From positions 496,001 to 560,000 of the forward strand of contig NC_012108.1 in the NCBI RefSeq assembly GCF_000020365.1: a stretch of 64,000 nucleotides of DNA, given 5' to 3'. Both the position numbers and the translations under genes were made by a program. The notes beneath the pieces are model-generated. The model did no database searches, had not been told where the DNA came from, and worked only from the letters and a program-made list of their open reading frames with translations. This DNA comes from Desulforapulum autotrophicum HRM2. GTDB taxonomy: Bacteria > Desulfobacterota > Desulfobacteria > Desulfobacterales > Desulfobacteraceae. Each line of letters begins with the position of its first letter. Within the stretch, counting starts at the first letter, position 1. Of the stretch, positions 34,718 through 44,588 are shown piece by piece.

Positions 34718-35185
34718 ATGAAAACACAGAAAAGAGAAACAAATCCAATTGTCACTGCAATAGAGTCGATTGCAGAACCCCTGTGTATTGCAGAGGGGTT
34801 TGAACTTGTCCATGTGGAATGCGTATCTGACCAGGGCGGGATGATTGTTCGAATCTATCTGGACAAACCAGGCGGTATCACCCTTGATGACTGTGTCCAT
34901 ATGACCCGGCACCTGGGAGACATCATTGACGTTGAACTTGAAGAGATCAGTGCCTATCGTCTTGAAATATCATCTCCAGGTGCAAAAAGGCCATTGAAAA
35001 AATTGGCTGATTTTGAAAGATTCCTGGGGAGTCGAGTGAAGGTTGAGGCAGTCGAACCCATTGGGGGACGCCTCAAGTTTACGGGGATCCTGAGCAAAGT
35101 CCAGGACGGGTGTGTGGAAGTTGTCGTTAACAACGAGCCTGTTGTCTTTCACTTTGAACAGATCAGTAAATCAAGACTTGCTTAG
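34718..35185 (+). CDS. rimP: Ribosome maturation factor RimP
   Basis: A 155-residue RimP needed for 30S assembly. The signature VRIYLDKPGGITLDDCVHMT lies at about 45-65 and YRLEISSPGAKRPLKKLADF follows; the C-terminal SH3-like part ends EQISKSRLA. It is the first gene of the rimP-nusA-infB-rbfA-truB-rpsO-pnp block, the classical order in proteobacteria. Confidence 0.95.
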   Translation: MKTQKRETNPIVTAIESIAEPLCIAEGFELVHVECVSDQGGMIVRIYLDKPGGITLDDCVHMTRHLGDIIDVELEEISAYRLEISSPGAKRPLKKLADFERFLGSRVKVEAVEPIGGRLKFTGILSKVQDGCVEVVVNNEPVVFHFEQISKSRLA

Positions 35186-35202
35186 CCACATGGAGAACGC
35201 GG

Positions 35203-36651
35203 ATGCTTATTACAGATATTAAAAGGGTTATTGAGCAGGTAAGTCGGGAAAAGGGCATAAATATCGAGGTCCTTATCTCGACCATCAAGGAGGCTGTTGA
35301 ATCGGCCGCCAAGAAAAAACTGGGAACCCGGGCTGACATTGAAGTTCACTATGAGGAAAAAAGTGGTGAGGTTGAAGTCTTTCAGTTTAAGGAGGTTGTG
35401 CTGGAGGTCAATGACCCTGATATCGAGCTGACCCTGAAAGACGGTCAGCAGTATGATCCGGCCTGTGAGATAGGAGACAGCCTGGGAATTAAGGTGGACA
35501 CTTCCGAATTCGGCAGGATTGCAGCCCAGAGCGCCAAACAGGTCATCATCCAGAAGATGAAAGAGGCCGAAAGAAATGCCGTATATGAGAATTTTATCCA
35601 TAAAAAGGGTGAGATCATCAATGGCATTGTTCAGCGCATTGACCGGGGAAACATTATCGTTAATCTGGGGCAGGCAGAAGCTGTCCTGACTTCCAGGGAG
35701 CAGATGCCCAGGGAGAGTTACCGGCGGGGAGATCGTATACGGGCCTACATCCTGGATGTGCTCGAAGAGGCAAGGGGTTCCCAGGTTATTCTTTCAAGAA
35801 CCCATCCGGAATTTGTTGCAAAACTTTTTGCCACTGAGGTTCCGGAAATCGCAGAGGGTATTGTTACCATCCGGGGCACAGCCCGTGAGGCCGGTGTCCG
35901 TTCCAAGATTGCTGTCAGTTCCACTGACTCAGATGTCGATCCGGTCGGCGCCTGTGTCGGCATGAAGGGCAACCGGGTTCAGAGCATCGTTCAGGAGCTT
36001 CGGGGAGAGAAGGTTGATATTGTCCCATGGAATCCCGATGTGGCCAAGTTTGTGTGCAATGCCCTGGCACCTGCTGAAATTGCAAGGGTCATCATTGACG
36101 AAGACAACCGAAGTATGGAGGTGATCGTCCCGGATGACTTTCTTTCCATTGCCATCGGAAAGAACGGCCAGAATGTCCGTCTGGCGTGTCGATTGACAGG
36201 CTGGCATCTTGAGGTGATGAGTGAGGATGAGTACAGCAGCGAACTCAAACAGGGATACGACTCGTTGATGTCGATTCCGGGTGTTTCCCTTGCCCTTGCT
36301 GAAAAGCTGTTCAAGGGAGGGTTCAGTTCCTTTAAAGATGTCTCCCTGGCGAATCCAGGGGATCTGATATCCGTGACGGATCTTTCCGAGTCAGATGTTG
36401 AGGCCCTTGTCCTCAGGGCAAAAAAAATGCTTGAAGCGGATCATACCTCTCAAGTTGAGGACGGTGATTCTGAAGTTCAGGAGAATGAACCTGAGGCTCG
36501 GGAGAATGAAGTGGGTCAAGGTGCTCCTTTGCACGATGATCAGGCTTCGGAAATTGTCCAGGACTCGTCTGAAGACACATTGTCTGCTGAAAAAAAATCG
36601 TCTGAAGTTCAGGGTGAAGTCCCTGGCAAAGATCTGGAATTGGGCGAGTAG
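35203..36651 (+). CDS. nusA: Transcription termination/antitermination factor NusA
   Basis: A 482-residue NusA. The N-terminal RNA-polymerase-binding domain covers 1-130. The S1 domain (about 132-200) begins GEIINGIVQRIDRGNIIVNL. KH1 and KH2 follow, with VGACVGMKGNRVQSIVQELR and IAIGKNGQNVRLACRLTGW. A helix-hairpin-helix region (SIPGVSLALAEKLFKGGF) and a highly acidic tail of about 65 residues end the protein. Binds RNA polymerase to control pausing, termination and antitermination. Confidence 0.97.
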   Translation: MLITDIKRVIEQVSREKGINIEVLISTIKEAVESAAKKKLGTRADIEVHYEEKSGEVEVFQFKEVVLEVNDPDIELTLKDGQQYDPACEIGDSLGIKVDTSEFGRIAAQSAKQVIIQKMKEAERNAVYENFIHKKGEIINGIVQRIDRGNIIVNLGQAEAVLTSREQMPRESYRRGDRIRAYILDVLEEARGSQVILSRTHPEFVAKLFATEVPEIAEGIVTIRGTAREAGVRSKIAVSSTDSDVDPVGACVGMKGNRVQSIVQELRGEKVDIVPWNPDVAKFVCNALAPAEIARVIIDEDNRSMEVIVPDDFLSIAIGKNGQNVRLACRLTGWHLEVMSEDEYSSELKQGYDSLMSIPGVSLALAEKLFKGGFSSFKDVSLANPGDLISVTDLSESDVEALVLRAKKMLEADHTSQVEDGDSEVQENEPEARENEVGQGAPLHDDQASEIVQDSSEDTLSAEKKSSEVQGEVPGKDLELGE

Positions 36652-36772
36652 ACATTATGATACGATAACTATATAATGCCGGCATTTACCTTGGCCCACC
36701 CGTTTTGATGGTGTGGCCAGTTAGATGACGGTTTTTAACAAACAGAATATGATTTATATTTGGGGGGAACCA

Positions 36773-39700
36773 ATGGCAAAAATCAGGGTTTATGAGCTGG
36801 CCAAAAAGCTTAATATGACGAACAAAGCACTGTTGACAAAGCTTAAGGCTATGAACATAGAAGCGAAAAGCCATATGAGTTCTCTGGAAGACGATACAGA
36901 GGCAAGGGTTCGAGAGAGCCTGCACGGCATGAAGAACAAACAGGCGGATACCCGGGTGAAGTCTTCGGTTATTCGAAGGAGAAGGCCCCCCAAACCAGAG
37001 CCTTCTGTCACTGAGCTCCCGGATGATGAAGCTGCTGGGAGCAATGGGGCTGCTGAAGAAAAGATCACAACCCCAGGCCCGGTAACAGGAGATGAAATGA
37101 CCGAAACGTCAACCCCTGCACCTGTGAAATCGAAAATTCCCCTAAAGGCGCAGACTGATTCGACCAACCGGCCAACCCCTGAGGACCCGGTGGTCAAGGC
37201 AACTGAATTAAAGCCTAAAAAAGTCACCAAGCCAAAGAGTTCTCCTGCCAGGGTCATTCTTAGACCTGACACTCCAGCTAAAGAAGAACCCACCAAGGCC
37301 AAGGAAGTACCTGCGGCCAAGGAAGTACCTGCGGCTAAAGAAGCACCCAAGGTCAAAGAAACGTCCAAGGCTGTAAACGTGTCCGAGGATGAAGTGAACC
37401 CGCTCCCGACCAAAAATGTTGAGCTGAATTCTGGAGATTCCAAGCCCGATGGCGCTTTGGAAGAAAAATCTGAAACAGATGAAAAGGCTTTAGAAAAAGA
37501 GCCAACAATCAAACAAGAGGATACTATCCTGGAAGATAATCATGCTCGTAAAGAAGTCCGGTCCGTTGCTGTAGATGATGACGATAAAAACCTAGACACG
37601 GCCGAGGCAAAGGACAAAAAACGGAAAAAGAAAAAGGTTCAAAAACGTTCTGAACCGGCTAAGATAATTAAAATGGCTGTTCCCATTTCCGTTCGTTCAC
37701 GAAATAAGGTTAAAACCGAGGCAACCCAGGCCCCGACTTCCCCCCAGCGGCCGAAGGTCCATCCCAAACCGGCAGACAAGGGGCCTGCCAGGGCCCAGGC
37801 CCATAGGCCGGACACGGGCAGAGATGCCGTTGTATTGCCTGGCGAAGGTGATGGGGAGGTCAAGCGGAGTAAGAAAAAAGAGTGGAAGAAGAAGGGCGTG
37901 GGTGGACCTGGCGTTGAGTTTGCTCCCAAAGGTGCCCCCAGAAAGAGAAAATCCGTTGTTGAGGGAAAGGATCTTTACGAAAAGGGTCGGTCAGGCAAAA
38001 AGGGTCGCAGAAAAGACGGCAGGGTCAAAAAAACCAAGACCATGAAGACTCAGATTACCGTTCCAAAGGCCATCAAACGGCGTATCAAGATTGACGAGGT
38101 CATTGAACTCTCTGAGCTTGCAAAACGAATGGGCATCAAGGCCAATGAGATGATCGTAAAACTCATGGGTATGGGTGTTATGGCGACGGTAAATCAAACC
38201 ATTGATTTTGACACGGCATGCCTTGTGGCCGCCGAGTTTGATTATGAGGTGGAAAAAGCGTCCGTTGAAGAGGATATCGTCCTCCAGGTCCAGGAGGCCG
38301 AGATTGATCCGGACAAGCTAGTTTCCAGGCCGCCAGTTGTGACCATCATGGGTCATGTCGACCACGGTAAGACCTCCCTTCTGGATGTTATCCGAAAGTC
38401 CAAGGTGGCTACAGGTGAGGCCGGCGGCATCACCCAGCATATCGGGGCCTACCGGGTAAAGACAAAAAAAGGTACCATTACCTTCCTTGACACACCCGGT
38501 CATGCGGCCTTTACCTCCATGCGCTCCAGGGGCGCCCAGGTTACTGACCTCGTTGTCCTTGTGGTTGCAGCCGATGACGGTGTCATGCCCCAGACGATTG
38601 AGGCCATCAACCATTCAAAGGCGGCAAATGTTCCCGTCGTGGTTGCTGTAAACAAGATGGACAAACCTGGTGCTGATCCCGACAAGGTCATGCGTGAGCT
38701 GTCCGAGCACGGACTCCTGGCCGAGGATTGGGGTGGGGACGTCATTTTTGCCAAGGTTTCAGCAAAGACAGGCAAGGGTATTGACGGCCTGCTTGAAATG
38801 ATTCTTCTTCAGTCTGAAGTGCTGGAACTTAAGGCTAATCCAGATAGCCCGGCCACGGGCCATGTAGTTGAGGCCAGGCTGGACGCAGGAAGGGGACCGG
38901 TTGCTACGATTCTGGTCAACCAGGGAACCTTGAAGGCTGGACAGCCTGTTGTGTGCGGTCTTTACTCCGGTAAGATCCGCGTGATGATTGACGACATGGG
39001 TGATGATGTTGAGTTTGCAGGGCCCAGCACCCCGGTTGAGATTGTCGGGTTGAGCGGTGTACCCGAAGCCGGCGATGAGTTTGTCGCCCTTGATTCTGAA
39101 AAGGATGCCAAGCAGGTCAGTGATTCAAGGATGCAGAAACAGCGGGCCAAGGTCCTTGCCAAGAGGAGCCGGGCAAATCTTGAAAAACTTTTCGAGAGCA
39201 TGGGTGCAGACGAGATAAAAGAGCTTAAGCTCATTATCAAGGCCGATGTCCATGGAAGTCTGGAGGCCCTCAACGATTCGATTATGAAGCTTGCCCAGGA
39301 TGAGGTGGATATCACCATTGTCCATTCTGGTACCGGCGCCATCAATGAGTCAGATGTTTCCCTTGCCGCTGTTTCCGACGCCATCATCATCGGATTTAAC
39401 GTGCGGCCGACTCCCAAGGTCCGCAGCATGGCCAAGGATGAGAACGTGGATATGCGTTTTTATGATATTATCTATAACGTGATCAACGATATCAAGGCTG
39501 CCATAACCGGGCTCATGCCCTCAACCTTCCACGAGGTCATCATTGGAAGGGCCGAAGTTCGCGATACCTTTGTTATTCCCCACAAGGGCTTGACCATTGG
39601 TGGATCTTTCGTTCTCGAAGGAAAGATTGCCCGGGGTTTCAAGGTCCGCCTCCTCCGGGATGGAGTGGTGAAGTGTGATTCAACCCTGTCTTCCCTCAGG

Positions 39701-39847
39701 CGCTTTAAGGATGATGTGAAGGAGGTTGCCCACGGGTACGAGTGCGGTATCGGCATTGAGCGCTACAACGACATCAAGATCGGTGATATTTTCGAGTGCT
39801 ATGAGATTGAAGAAAGAAAGGCCCAGGTGGAGCAGATAAAGGAATGA
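36773..39847 (+). CDS. infB: Translation initiation factor IF-2
   Basis: A 1024-residue IF-2, long because of an extended charged N-terminal region (about 60-430) rich in Lys, Glu and Pro. That region contains short in-frame repeats such as [14 protein letters not shown]. The IF2-N motif [20 protein letters not shown] opens the protein. The GTPase has G1 GHVDHGKTS near residue 526, G3 DTPGH, G4 NKMD and G5 SAKTGKG, followed by domains II, III and IV. ATG at 36773 is preceded by GGGGGGAACCA; an upstream ATG at 36725 would add 16 unconserved residues. Places fMet-tRNA on the 30S subunit. Confidence 0.97.
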
Positions 39848-40203
39848 AGCCATATCCAAGATCCGAAAGAGTTGCAGCAAGAATCCAGGAAATTCTTTCG
39901 GACTTAATCAAGAAAAAGGTCCAGGATCCCAGGATTGAACTTGTCACCATCAGCAGTGTTCGGCTTACCTCGGATCTGAGAATCGCCTATGTTTATTTTT
40001 CCGTGTTCGGCGATGAAGCCAGGGTCGAAGAAGCAACCCAGGGGCTTAAAAGTTCCCATGGATTTATCAAGCGCCATGTGGCATCACAGTTGGGCCTTCG
40101 TTACATGCCGGAGCTCAAGTTCATCCATGACCAATCCTTTGACCGTGGTACTCACATGGATCAACTGCTTAAATCTGTTTTAAAGGGCGACGATTCAGAA
40201 TAA
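39844..40203 (+). CDS. rbfA: 30S ribosome-binding factor RbfA
   Basis: 119 residues with the KH-like RbfA fold. [20 protein letters not shown] at the N-terminus, [18 protein letters not shown] and [20 protein letters not shown] are typical. Needed for late 30S maturation and 16S 5' end processing. Its ATG overlaps the infB stop (ATGA), and its stop overlaps the truB start. Confidence 0.96.
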
Positions 40204-41111
40204 TGAACAGCGGAATTCTTGCCGTTGACAAGCCTGGGGGGATATCCTCGGCCAGGTTGGTTTCACGGGTAAAGCGGTGCTTGAATGTAAAAAAAGCCGG
40301 TCATACCGGAACCCTGGATCCCTTTGCGACAGGCTTGATGCTGTGCGGAATCAACAGCGGGACAAGGATTTCCAGATTTTTGCTTGGTGGTCCAAAACGA
40401 TATACCGCCACTCTCTGCCTGGGGGTTGAGACAGATACCCTTGATTGCACTGGGGTTAAGGAACAACCGGCCAACCCCACTACTGTCGCTGCCATTACCC
40501 CCGATCAAATCATCAGGGTGGTCAATACCTTTGTGGGTGTCCAGATGCAGCAACCTCCCGTGTATTCAGCCCTTAAGCATGAAGGACAGCCCCTTTACCG
40601 ATTGGCGCGCCAGGGCAGGCCTGTGCAAAAGCCCTTGAGGCAGATAGAGATTTTTTCCGCCTCCGTTGAAGCAATTGATCTTCCCCATGTGACCATTAAG
40701 GTTCACTCTTCCACTGGAACCTATATCAGAAGCCTTGCCCGGGATATCGGATCCGCCCTTGGCTGCGGTGCCCACCTGGTTGAGCTTAGAAGAACCGAAT
40801 CCTGCGGATTCTCCGTGGACAATGCCGTTCCCCTGTCCGATTTGGAAGCCATGGACAAGGATGAGCCATTGTCACGTATCGTTCCCATGCACGAGGTCCT
40901 CTCGTTCATGCCCTCTTTTGCAGCAGATATGCAGATGGTCAAAAGAGTGGGGTTTGGCCAGGATATCGGTCTTGAAAAATTGATGGCTCCCCCCGAGGAC
41001 CCCCGATCGTTGTTTGTCCAAATCCTTGATCCCCATGGTGCCCTTGCAGCCGTGGTCGAGTATGACCCCACCCTTGATAAATATAATTATTGTTGCGTTT
41101 TTAACCGTTAG
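40203..41111 (+). CDS. truB: tRNA pseudouridine(55) synthase
   Basis: 302 residues. GILAVDKPGGISSARLVSRV and KAGHTGTLDPFATGLMLC hold the catalytic Asp, in HTGTLDP. RYTATLCLGVETDTLD and SSTGTYIRSLARDIGSALGC are further family motifs. Makes psi55 in the T loop of tRNAs. Overlaps rbfA by 1 base. Confidence 0.97.
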   Translation: MNSGILAVDKPGGISSARLVSRVKRCLNVKKAGHTGTLDPFATGLMLCGINSGTRISRFLLGGPKRYTATLCLGVETDTLDCTGVKEQPANPTTVAAITPDQIIRVVNTFVGVQMQQPPVYSALKHEGQPLYRLARQGRPVQKPLRQIEIFSASVEAIDLPHVTIKVHSSTGTYIRSLARDIGSALGCGAHLVELRRTESCGFSVDNAVPLSDLEAMDKDEPLSRIVPMHEVLSFMPSFAADMQMVKRVGFGQDIGLEKLMAPPEDPRSLFVQILDPHGALAAVVEYDPTLDKYNYCCVFNR

Positions 41112-41261
41112 CATTTAACATAGCACCGTTTGGGGAGTATTCGCTGATTGCCCTCCATGCAACTTGGTTGTCTGAATGGAATATTGGATAACCATTCTTA
41201 AGTTAACGTCCCATGAGAACGGGGGACTTTATTTGTTTATTCCAAATTAAGGAGAATTACC

Positions 41262-41531
41262 GTGGTATTACTGGCAGAGAACAAAGATGAGATGATTGCA
41301 AATTTTAAGCTCCACGACTCGGACACAGGATCCCCTGAAGTCCAGGTTGCGCTCTTAACCCATCGAATCAGTTATCTTACTGAGCATGTGAAAGTGCATA
41401 AGAAAGATCACCATTCAAGAAGAGGGCTTCTTATTCTTGTTGGAAGGCGTCGCAGTCTTCTTGATTATCTCAGAAAAAAAGACATTGAAAGATATCGTTC
41501 ACTCATCGAAAGACTCGGTTTGAGGCGATAG
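41262..41531 (+). CDS. rpsO: 30S ribosomal protein S15
   Basis: 89 residues of uS15. [20 protein letters not shown] and [20 protein letters not shown] are signatures. Start is GTG at 41262, with AAGGAGAATTACC upstream. Binds 16S rRNA, and in some bacteria its own mRNA leader. The 150-base gap after truB suggests a separate promoter or leader. Confidence 0.97.
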   Translation: MVLLAENKDEMIANFKLHDSDTGSPEVQVALLTHRISYLTEHVKVHKKDHHSRRGLLILVGRRRSLLDYLRKKDIERYRSLIERLGLRR

Positions 41532-41539
41532 ATTCAACG

Positions 41540-41574
41540 AACCGGCCTTCCATTCGGGGGGGCCGGTTCCATTT
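41540..41574 (+). terminator. Hairpin after rpsO
   Basis: AACCGGCC and GGCCGGTT around a 13-base loop, followed only by CCATTT; a weak terminator or mRNA-end hairpin. Confidence 0.5.
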
Positions 41575-41624
41575 AACCCACAGGCGGCAACTCTTTGGCA
41601 GATACCTGAATAAGTTCGCATATG

Positions 41625-41655
41625 CAGCATAAAAACCGATTTGATTTTTATGCTG
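41625..41655 (+). promoter_or_regulatory. Hairpin in pnp leader
   Basis: CAGCATAAAAA and TTTTTATGCTG form an 11-pair stem around CCGATTTGA, 61 bases before pnp. In E. coli the pnp leader hairpin is cut by RNase III and mediates autocontrol; this one could do the same. Confidence 0.45.
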
Positions 41656-41716
41656 GAGGTGCGGGTTTATTCTGTATGAAGATGCTTTCTGAGCCGCCTA
41701 TATTACAGGAAAAATT

Positions 41717-43804
41717 ATGGAACAGGTATTTAAAACCGAACTTAACGGTAAAGAATTCAGTCTTCGTGCCGGAAAAATAGCAAAACAGGCCTCCGGGTCG
41801 GTTATTGTTCAGTACGGAGAAACCATCGTCCTGGTCACAGCTGTTGCGGCCAAAGAGGCAAGGGATAGCGTCTCTTTTCTTCCCCTTACCGTCGAATATC
41901 AGGAAAAAATTTATGCTGCCGGTAGAATTCCAGGCAACTATTTCAGGCGGGAAATCGGAAGGCCCAGTGAAAAGGAAACCTTGACAGCAAGGCTCATTGA
42001 CCGGCCCATCCGTCCTTTGTTTGAAAAAGGCTGGGCAAGTGAGATCCAGGTAATTGCGACGGTTATCTCCACGGACAAGGAAAATGATCCTGATGTACTT
42101 GCCCTTGTGGGTGCTTCGGCCGCACTTCAGATGTCAGACATCCCCTTTGCAGGACCCATTGCAGGCCTCCGGGTTGGTCGTATAGACGGCAAGTTTATTG
42201 CCAATCCCACGGTTCAGGAGATGGAAAACAGCGATATTGAGCTTGTGGTTGCAGGGTCCAAGACCGGTGTTGTCATGGTCGAAGGCGGTGCCGACGTTGT
42301 TTCCGAGGCTGATATGCTCGAAGCGATCTTTTTTGGCCATCAAGCCATGCAGCCCCTGATCCAGCTCCAGGAAGATCTTAAAAAGGCCCTTGGAAAGGAA
42401 AAACGGGCCTATACACCTCCTTTGGTTGATGAAGAACTGATGGCAAAGGTTGTTGAACTTGCCCAGGACAAAATTCATACGGCCGTACAGACCCAGGGTA
42501 AATTTGAACGGGTCAAAGCCCTTGACGATGTCAGGACCGAGGTGATCGAGACCCTTGGGGAGGCTTTTGCCGACAGAATCAATGAGATTAAGTCCATGTT
42601 CGGAGATCTGGTCAAAAAGGTTTCAAGGAAAATCGTTCTGACCGAAAACCAGAGAATTGATGGACGTGCCTTTGACGAGGTAAGGGAGATCACCTGTGAG
42701 GTTGGCGTCCTGCCAAGGCCCCATGGTTCAGCCCTGTTCACAAGGGGAGAGACGCAGGTCCTCGGGGTGCTTACCCTGGGATCCGGACCAGACGAGCAGA
42801 GAATCGAAACCCTGAATGGAAACGAAACCCGGAATTTCATGCTCCATTATAATTTCCCTCCCTTTTCCGTTGGTGAGTGCAGGCGTGCAGGCGGACCGAG
42901 TCGCAGGGATGTGGGCCATGGTAATCTTGCCCATCGCGCCCTTGCAAGGGTTCTTCCAGACCAGGCCGATTTTGAGTATACCATCCGACTTGTGGGCGAG
43001 GTGATGGAGTCCAACGGCAGCTCCTCCATGGGAACCGTGTGCGCCGGGACCCTGGCTCTCATGGACGGTGGTGTGCCCATTGCAGCCCCTGTGTCCGGTA
43101 TTGCCATGGGACTTGTTTCCGATGCTGACAACACCGTTGTCCTCACCGATATCCTTGGGGATGAAGATCATTTTGGAGACATGGACTTTAAGGTGGCTGG
43201 AACTGAACAGGGCATTACGGCCCTTCAGATGGACATCAAGATCAGGGAACTTCCCAAGGCTGTTCTTGTCAAGGCCCTTGACCAGGCCAGGATCGGAAGG
43301 CTTCATATCCTCAAGCGGATGCTGGCTACCCTTGAGATCCACAGGGACAAGATGTCTCCCTATGCGCCAAAGATTATTACCGTCAAGATTAACCCGGATA
43401 AGATCAGGGAAATCATTGGCCCTGGAGGTAAGATGATTCGATCTATCCAGGCCGATACCAACACCAACATCGAGGTGGATGACTCAGGTCTGATCAAGAT
43501 TGCCGCCGAGAATCAGGAAGATGGTGAAGCTGCGGCAAAGATTGTTTCCGACATCGGTATGGATCCCGAAATCGGGGGTATTTATGAAGGTGAAGTGGTG
43601 AAAACAACCGATTTCGGTGCCTTTGTGAGGATCAAGACCGGAACCGACGGCCTGGTTCATATTTCTGAGCTCGCCAACCACAGGGTCAAGAAGGTGACCG
43701 ATGTGGTCAAGGAGGGTGAGGTCATCCGGGTCAAGGTGCTTGAAATCACCCGGGACGGAAAGATTCGTCTCTCTTGTAAGGCTCTTGAGGAAGAAGAAAA
43801 ATAG
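41717..43804 (+). CDS. pnp: Polyribonucleotide nucleotidyltransferase
   Basis: A 695-residue PNPase. Two RNase PH domains flank a helical linker, with [20 protein letters not shown] in the second (active) domain. KH ([16 protein letters not shown]) and S1 ([20 protein letters not shown]) domains end the protein. Degrades RNA from the 3' end with phosphate and takes part in mRNA decay. Within the second domain, [20 protein letters not shown] is the usual phosphate-binding segment. Its stop overlaps the GTG of the next gene (TAGTG). Confidence 0.98.
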
Positions 43805-44583
43805 TGGATTCCCCCTGCTTATCCATCTGCCCCCTGGCAAGTGGCAGCAGGGGGAACTCTGTTTTTGTGTCGGGAGGATCCACATCTATCCTGGTGGATG
43901 CAGGGCTTTCTGGTGTTGAACTTGAACGTCGCATGGGATCAAGAAATCTTCTTCCGGAAGACCTTTCAGCCGTGGTGGTGACCCATGAGCACACGGATCA
44001 CATCCAGGCTGCCGGTGTGTTGAGCCGTCGCTATAACCTTCCTATTTATATCAATTCAAAAACTTACGCAGCAGCGGCCAAAAAGCTCGGCCGTGTGGAT
44101 CGCATCACCCTGTTTGAGTGTGGAAGTGCGTTTCACATAAACGATCTTGAAATAACCCCCTTTTCCATTTCCCACGATGCCGTTGATCCCCTGGGAATGA
44201 CGGTGGAATTCGACAGGGTGAAGCTTGGCATTGCAACGGATCTCGGCATTGCCACCCATCTTGTGAAACAGCACCTCCATGATTGTTCTCTTCTCTATGT
44301 GGAGGCAAACCATGATCCCGGGATGCTTGATCAGGGTCCATACCCCTGGTACCTGAAGCAGCGGGTAAAAGGCCGTACCGGACACCTGTCTAACCAGGAG
44401 GCTGCATCCCTTGTTGCCGAAGTCAGAACCCAGGCCCTTGCCCATGTGATCCTGGCCCATCTGAGTGAGCAGAACAATACGCCTGAAAAGGCACTCCAGG
44501 CCATGCACCAGGCCCTGAACGCCTCGTGTGTAACGGTTGAAGTGGCAAGACCGGATATGCCCGGAGCCCTTATAAGCGTCTGA
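43804..44583 (+). CDS. MBL-fold metallo-hydrolase (YycJ/WalJ-like)
   Basis: 259 residues. LASGSRGNSVFVSGGSTSIL and DAGLSGVELERRM match the YycJ-type beta-lactamase-fold group. Metal ligands are in THEHTDH, SHDAVDP and a C-terminal HLSEQNN. Members are probable nucleases or phosphodiesterases linked to cell-cycle or DNA processes; the reaction is not established here. GTG start coupled to pnp. It ends 5 bases before the convergent DUF3141 gene. Confidence 0.85.
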   Translation: MDSPCLSICPLASGSRGNSVFVSGGSTSILVDAGLSGVELERRMGSRNLLPEDLSAVVVTHEHTDHIQAAGVLSRRYNLPIYINSKTYAAAAKKLGRVDRITLFECGSAFHINDLEITPFSISHDAVDPLGMTVEFDRVKLGIATDLGIATHLVKQHLHDCSLLYVEANHDPGMLDQGPYPWYLKQRVKGRTGHLSNQEAASLVAEVRTQALAHVILAHLSEQNNTPEKALQAMHQALNASCVTVEVARPDMPGALISV

Positions 44584-44588
44584 TTCTC

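Noticed and set aside
36725-36772. Earlier ATG for infB.
   Set aside because: The added 16 residues are not IF-2-like, and GGGGGGAAC serves ATG 36773.
37300-37350. Short tandem repeat inside infB as a possible phase-variable tract.
   Set aside because: Repeats are 21 bases and in frame; change in number would only alter the flexible linker of IF-2.
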